Origin: Chitinispirillaceae bacterium
GTDB taxonomy: Bacteria > Fibrobacterota > Chitinivibrionia > Chitinivibrionales > Chitinispirillaceae
DNA length: 10,634 bases
Direction: 5' to 3'
NCBI GenBank assembly: GCA_016926315.1
Contig: JAFGOU010000093.1
Coordinates: 1-10,634, forward strand
Below the pieces are notes generated by a model that was given only the letters and a program-made list of their open reading frames with translations, made no database searches and was not told the DNA's origin. Positions 7,314 to 10,634 of the stretch are shown piece by piece. A program made the translations under genes and the position numbers. The first letter of the stretch is position 1. The number at the start of each line of letters is the position of its first letter.

Positions 7314-8579
7314 ATGCACCGGAGATTCCTGTCTCGGGAACCGTTCCGGGCCTTTGCACATCGTTCCGGATGGAAAACCGGCATGGATCGAGAGTCTGAA
7401 AACAAAACAGGGATGAACTGTCCTCATTTCTCCCGCTGCGGCGGCTGCCAGACGCTTGACCTGCCGTATACGCGCCAATTGAGCGAGAAAAGGGCCCTGC
7501 TGGAATCGTTTTTTTCGTCCATGACCAGATCGCCGGTTCAGCCCGTGATCCCCTGTGAAAATCCCTGTTACTACCGCCACAAGGTGCAGCTCCCCTTCGG
7601 CCTTAGGAAGCAGGGGAGAAGTTTCGGGATAACGCTCGGCTGTTACGCCCGGGATTCCCACGAGGTGGTGGACCAGCGGGTGTGCTTGGTTCAGGATAGG
7701 GAGCTCAGCACCATTGCATGGACCGTCCGGAAGTGGGCCGCGAAGTGCGGCCTGTCGGTATATGACGAAAAAAAACACGCCGGGTTCCTGCGCCACCTTC
7801 TTCTTCGCAAAGCCGCCGGGACCGGCGAGGTCCTTGTCGGGCTCATAACCAATGGGGAGAAACCGCCAGGGTCGCGCCATCTTTCCGCCGGGCTGCTCGA
7901 TATGATCGCGGACCGGTTTCCTGATAAAAAGAGTCCGGTCGTCGGCATCGTCCAGAACGTGAATCTCCGCCATACCAATGTCGTGCTCGGGGAGCGGGAG
8001 TATGCGTGGTGGGGGAGGCCGTTTCTTTTTGAAAAACTGGGGCAGTGGCGGTTCAAGCTGGGGCTGTCCACTTTTTTTCAGGTCAACCCGTTTCAGACCG
8101 TGCGGTTATACGATGAAGTGCTCAAATGGATCGACCACGGTCCTTCAGTGCTCGACTGCTACTGCGGCGTGGGGAGTATATCGTTATGGATTTCGAAAAA
8201 GAGCCGGATAGTGACCGGTATCGAAGAGAACGGCGCGTCGATCGCGGCGGCGAAAAAAGCGGCCCTGATCAACGGAACGCGCAACATACGGTTCATCGGG
8301 GGAGATACGGCCGCACTCCTGCCGCAGATGATGAATGAAGGGTATGAGATTGCGCTCTTCGACCCGCCGCGCAAGGGGCTCGAAGCGGGCATGGTCCGCG
8401 GGTTGCGCACTTCATCATTCAGGCGGATCATCTACGTTTCCTGCAATCCCGAAACGCTTGCCCGTGACGTCGCTGGGCTCAGGCCCGGATGGGACCTCAT
8501 ATCGCTGCAGGGGGTCGACATGTTCCCGCACACACGGCATATCGAGTGCGTGGCGGTGCTCGACCGGAACAGTGGCTAA
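7314..8579 (+). CDS. rlmD: 23S rRNA (uracil-5-)-methyltransferase, RlmD/RumA family, with [4Fe-4S] motif
   Basis: This cytoplasmic enzyme uses S-adenosylmethionine to methylate C5 of a uridine in 23S rRNA (position 1939 in the E. coli RlmD case). As read here it has 421 residues. The iron-sulfur cysteines are C36, C42 and C45 in CPHFSRCGGC, plus C124 in QRVCLVQD. Other marks are FFQVNP (255-260), the SAM-binding motif LDCYCGVGSISLW (280-292), DPPRKG (350-355), the catalytic Cys377 in IYVSCNPETLARD, and the probable general base Glu411 in HIEC. There is no N-terminal TRAM RNA-binding domain: only 35 residues precede the first cysteine, as in RlmC-like short forms. The start is uncertain: GTG 7311 and ATG 7314 share AAAGGGA (7297-7303), while ATG 7383 and ATG 7413 would bring the start closer to the cysteine motif. 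It is divergent from the glycosidase operon and is probably a housekeeping gene unrelated to it. Which uridine is modified is not certain. Confidence 0.92.
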   Translation: MHRRFLSREPFRAFAHRSGWKTGMDRESENKTGMNCPHFSRCGGCQTLDLPYTRQLSEKRALLESFFSSMTRSPVQPVIPCENPCYYRHKVQLPFGLRKQGRSFGITLGCYARDSHEVVDQRVCLVQDRELSTIAWTVRKWAAKCGLSVYDEKKHAGFLRHLLLRKAAGTGEVLVGLITNGEKPPGSRHLSAGLLDMIADRFPDKKSPVVGIVQNVNLRHTNVVLGEREYAWWGRPFLFEKLGQWRFKLGLSTFFQVNPFQTVRLYDEVLKWIDHGPSVLDCYCGVGSISLWISKKSRIVTGIEENGASIAAAKKAALINGTRNIRFIGGDTAALLPQMMNEGYEIALFDPPRKGLEAGMVRGLRTSSFRRIIYVSCNPETLARDVAGLRPGWDLISLQGVDMFPHTRHIECVAVLDRNSG

Positions 8580-8626
8580 GGGTGAGCGTGCCGGGAATTT
8601 TCTGATTATATTACGTGTGGGTACCG

Positions 8627-8633
8627 GGAGGAG
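8627..8633 (+). promoter_or_regulatory. Ribosome binding site fixing the start of the GH128-like gene
   Basis: GGAGGAG ends five bases before the ATG at 8639. An in-frame GTG at 8615 would put this site inside the coding sequence and has no Shine-Dalgarno of its own, so 8639 is preferred. Confidence 0.8.
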
Positions 8634-8638
8634 CGCGA

Positions 8639-10339
8639 ATGAGCGATCACACTGCCGCCGTTTTCCACCTTGTCTTTGCCGCTTTTGCCCTTCCCGCCGT
8701 GGCGCTTCCGGAGCCCATGGAGATAAACGACCGGTCGGTCATCATGGAGCGGCTGGTCAACCGGTCGGTTACCCTGCAGGGTCACGCTGAGCTGCATCTG
8801 ACCGACGCCACCGACCCGCTGGACAACACCTCCACCATCAATTTTACCTCCGACAACGGGTGGGTGTTTTTCGACAACGTCCGTCCCGATACGGTCAGGG
8901 CAAGGTATCTCGTCCGGTTTACGGTATCCGGAACCGCCGCGTCGGTTGACGCGAACGTCAGGCTTGTACAGTATGTCAATGGCACGGTCATCATCTCGCG
9001 GCCGCGGACCTTTCGCCCGCTGCTGGTGTATGACGCTCCCGACCTTGGCGGCAACCGCGACACCCTCGGGGTGGGGCTTGCCACTTCCGGGTCCCCGAAA
9101 TTCGGGCGCAATGTCAGGTCATTCATTCTCCGGCGCGGGTTTCTCGCGACCTTTGCGAACAATGCGGACGGTACGGGAAGCAGCACGGTGTATATCGCTG
9201 ACACGAGCGACATCGCCTTTACCCTTCCCGCCGCACTCTCCGGGGCCGTGTCCCTCATAAGGGTGGCGGATTTCCGCGTTGCCGGGAAAAAAGGCATGGG
9301 CGGCGGCAACCAGACCCAGCGCGCCATTTTTAACCTGTCGGTCTACTACGACTGGGGAAACGGCGGGGCGCAGTACCCGAACACCACCTATACCCCCATG
9401 ATCTGGGGCAAGACCGATTCGGCGGGGATCGTGCGGGTGCGGAACCGGACCGATGTGAGTCACCTGCTTGCCTTTAATGAACCCGACAATCCGACCGACC
9501 AGTCGGGCGCCGTGGGCAACCTGTATATGACCGATACCGCGGTGGCGAGCTACCGCCATCTGCTCCGCACCGGGTACCGGCTCGGGTCGCCCGCGGTCAC
9601 CGACAACGTACGCGGCTGGAACTGGCTCGATACCTTCATGACGAAAGCCGCGCTGCGGGAGTACCGGGTCGATTTTATCGCGGTCCATTATTATCAGAAA
9701 TCAACTGCGGCGAACCTCTATTCGCGGCTCCGGTCGCTCTGGACAAAGTACAATCGTCCGGTCTGGGTGACGGAGTTCAACTACGGGGCGACCTGGAACC
9801 CGCTACCTGTTGATTCAATGGAATACTACCGCGGCCTCAGGGCGTACATCGACCTGCTCGACACCTGCGCGTTCGTGGAGCACTATTTTGTCTATCCGTG
9901 GTGGGGAACCGCCGACTCCGTGCTCTCGATATTCAAGACCGAAACGCCGCCGACCCCTACGTATGCCGGCCGCTGGTTCACCGGCAAACCGGATTGTTAT
10001 GGCTACAAAAGCTCGCTCATCAACAAGGGGACGCCGATCGACCTCTCGGGTATCAAAAAGGGACCATTCCAGGTGGCGGGCAGGGAGCCGTGGATCAGCG
10101 TCAGGGGAAACAAGGCCTTTTGCCGGGTAACGCTCCAGGGAGCCGCGTGCGTTACCCTTGAGCTGTTTTCGGCAACCGGCAGAAAGACCGGCATGCCGGT
10201 TTCGCGAACGCTGCCGCCAGGCATCCACACCCTGCGTTTCATTGCGCCCGACGGCGGTGCCTCGGTGAGGCTCTACCGGTTGCGCTGCGGGGACCGCGAG
10301 GTCACGGGATCACTTCTTCTGCTTGATCCCGGTCCGTAA
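8639..10339 (+). CDS. Secreted GH128-like beta-1,3-glucanase with N-terminal beta module and C-terminal FlgD-like module
   Basis: This 566-residue enzyme probably cuts beta-1,3-glucans internally, outside the cell or in the periplasm. Residues 7-22 are hydrophobic and may be a signal peptide, but the n-region has no Lys or Arg, so export is less clear than for the GH3 enzymes. Residues 40-215 form a beta-rich module ending in a segment I recall from GH128-type enzymes of Bacteroidota relatives (LRRGFLATFANNADGTG, VYIADTSDI, SLIRVADFRVAGKKGMGG). The catalytic Glyco_hydro_cc/GH128 barrel covers about 225-450, with proposed acid/base Glu281 in LLAFNEPD and nucleophile Glu379 in VWVTEFNYGATWN; YRLGSPAVT and DFIAVHYY are further family marks. 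Residues 475-560 resemble a degenerate FlgD-like module (VTLELFSATGRKTG, PPGIHTLRF). The gene follows rlmD by 59 nt with no obvious terminator between. Its 3' end overlaps an opposing gene by 30 nt. The family is well supported; the substrate is inferred from it. Confidence 0.87.
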   Translation: MSDHTAAVFHLVFAAFALPAVALPEPMEINDRSVIMERLVNRSVTLQGHAELHLTDATDPLDNTSTINFTSDNGWVFFDNVRPDTVRARYLVRFTVSGTAASVDANVRLVQYVNGTVIISRPRTFRPLLVYDAPDLGGNRDTLGVGLATSGSPKFGRNVRSFILRRGFLATFANNADGTGSSTVYIADTSDIAFTLPAALSGAVSLIRVADFRVAGKKGMGGGNQTQRAIFNLSVYYDWGNGGAQYPNTTYTPMIWGKTDSAGIVRVRNRTDVSHLLAFNEPDNPTDQSGAVGNLYMTDTAVASYRHLLRTGYRLGSPAVTDNVRGWNWLDTFMTKAALREYRVDFIAVHYYQKSTAANLYSRLRSLWTKYNRPVWVTEFNYGATWNPLPVDSMEYYRGLRAYIDLLDTCAFVEHYFVYPWWGTADSVLSIFKTETPPTPTYAGRWFTGKPDCYGYKSSLINKGTPIDLSGIKKGPFQVAGREPWISVRGNKAFCRVTLQGAACVTLELFSATGRKTGMPVSRTLPPGIHTLRFIAPDGGASVRLYRLRCGDREVTGSLLLLDPGP

Positions 10340-10634
10340 CTCGTAGGCGTCTTCGACCATTTTTTTCAGCTGCTTGAAATCGTTTTTCCCCATGTATTTC
10401 TTGAGCGACGGCTCCTCGCGTTTGAACTCCTTGTAGGCGGCCTCCACCCTGTTCTGTCGCATCAGTGCGTTGAGGCGGTCGACCATTCCCTGCTCGGGCG
10501 ATATCGCGGCCGCGGGCCGGTTCGAAACGGCACCGGTGGATTTTTGCGCGTCAATGATGGTCTGCGCAAGGGTCAGTTCGAGGACGTTAAAGACCCGCGG
10601 AGAGACATATTTGCTGATGAAGGCGCGGCGGTCC
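10310..10634 (-). CDS. Unrecognised protein, C-terminal 107 residues only
   Basis: An open frame enters from the right edge and ends at TGA (10312-10310). I do not recognise the protein. The visible part is mostly predicted helix by composition: a hydrophobic helix near the edge (VFNVLELTLAQTIIDAQK), a Ser/Pro/Ala-rich linker (STGAVSNRPAAAISPEQ), then a charged helical region with many Lys, Arg and Glu (RQNRVEAAYKEFKREE, FKQLKKMVEDAYELRT) and a basic end, IKQKK. The split into a helix, flexible linker and basic tail could suit a protein- or nucleic-acid-binding role, but nothing specific supports one. Codon use with strong third-position G/C fits a real gene, and the frame is uninterrupted to the window edge. 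The last 30 nt overlap the GH128-like gene on the other strand, so the two genes converge. Confidence 0.65.
   Translation of the reverse strand, partial: DRRAFISKYVSPRVFNVLELTLAQTIIDAQKSTGAVSNRPAAAISPEQGMVDRLNALMRQNRVEAAYKEFKREEPSLKKYMGKNDFKQLKKMVEDAYELRTGIKQKK

Noticed and set aside
7303..7314. Mini-ORF (ATG TAC CTG TGA) whose stop overlaps the rlmD ATG, possibly a coupling leader peptide
   Set aside because: The Shine-Dalgarno sequence touches its ATG, leaving no spacing, so it is unlikely to be translated.
8580..8638. Possible -10 box TATATT at 8607-8612 giving the GH128-like gene its own promoter
   Set aside because: No -35 element is found at the right distance upstream, and the gap is short, so co-transcription with rlmD is at least as likely.
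9119..9688. A 189-codon minus-strand frame opposite the GH128-like gene
   Set aside because: It overlaps the well-supported catalytic domain and has no recognisable protein features; it is a shadow frame.

Overview
The window reads as part of a carbohydrate-degradation region of a Gram-negative bacterium, probably from the FCB superphylum, with Fibrobacterota (Chitinispirillum-like) my best guess. The grounds are an outer-membrane beta-barrel ending in phenylalanine, several secreted proteins carrying FlgD/type-A-sorting-like beta modules, a carboxypeptidase-regulatory-like module fused to a glycosidase, and an FGGY kinase start of the style common in Bacteroidota and relatives. This placement rests on remembered family style and was not checked against a database. 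DNA is GC-rich in most genes; the barrel gene and the central intergenic gap are visibly more AT-rich.

Minus strand, 7078 down to 1: a tightly packed set of five genes that looks like one operon. In order of transcription these are a 136-residue secreted protein made mostly of a FlgD-like module (6668-7078), a GH3 beta-glycosidase with a C-terminal fibronectin-III-like domain and an extra N-terminal module (4193-6655), an outer-membrane barrel (2831-4174), a second GH3 enzyme of the beta-glucan exohydrolase type with extra N-terminal modules (292-2787), and the start of a xylulokinase-like FGGY sugar kinase that runs off the left edge (1-263). Gaps are 12, 18, 43 and 28 nt, and each start has a good Shine-Dalgarno sequence.

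Centre, 7079-7313: an AT-rich divergent intergenic region with candidate promoters in both directions. It is the only sizeable non-coding stretch.

Plus strand, 7314 to 10339: an iron-sulfur 23S rRNA uracil-5-methyltransferase (RlmD family), then a secreted GH128-like beta-1,3-glucanase with an N-terminal beta module and a degenerate C-terminal FlgD-like module. The end of an unrecognised, helix-rich, Lys/Arg-rich protein enters from the right edge on the minus strand and overlaps the glucanase gene tail to tail by 30 nt.

Inferred working model: the GH128 enzyme cuts beta-1,3-glucan outside the cell, the barrel lets oligosaccharides through the outer membrane, the two GH3 enzymes (signal peptides, no C-terminal sorting domain) release monosaccharides in the periplasm, and the FGGY kinase phosphorylates a ketose in the cytoplasm. 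No SusC/SusD pair, inner-membrane transporter or regulator is visible. I see no mobile element, CRISPR array, tRNA or rRNA.
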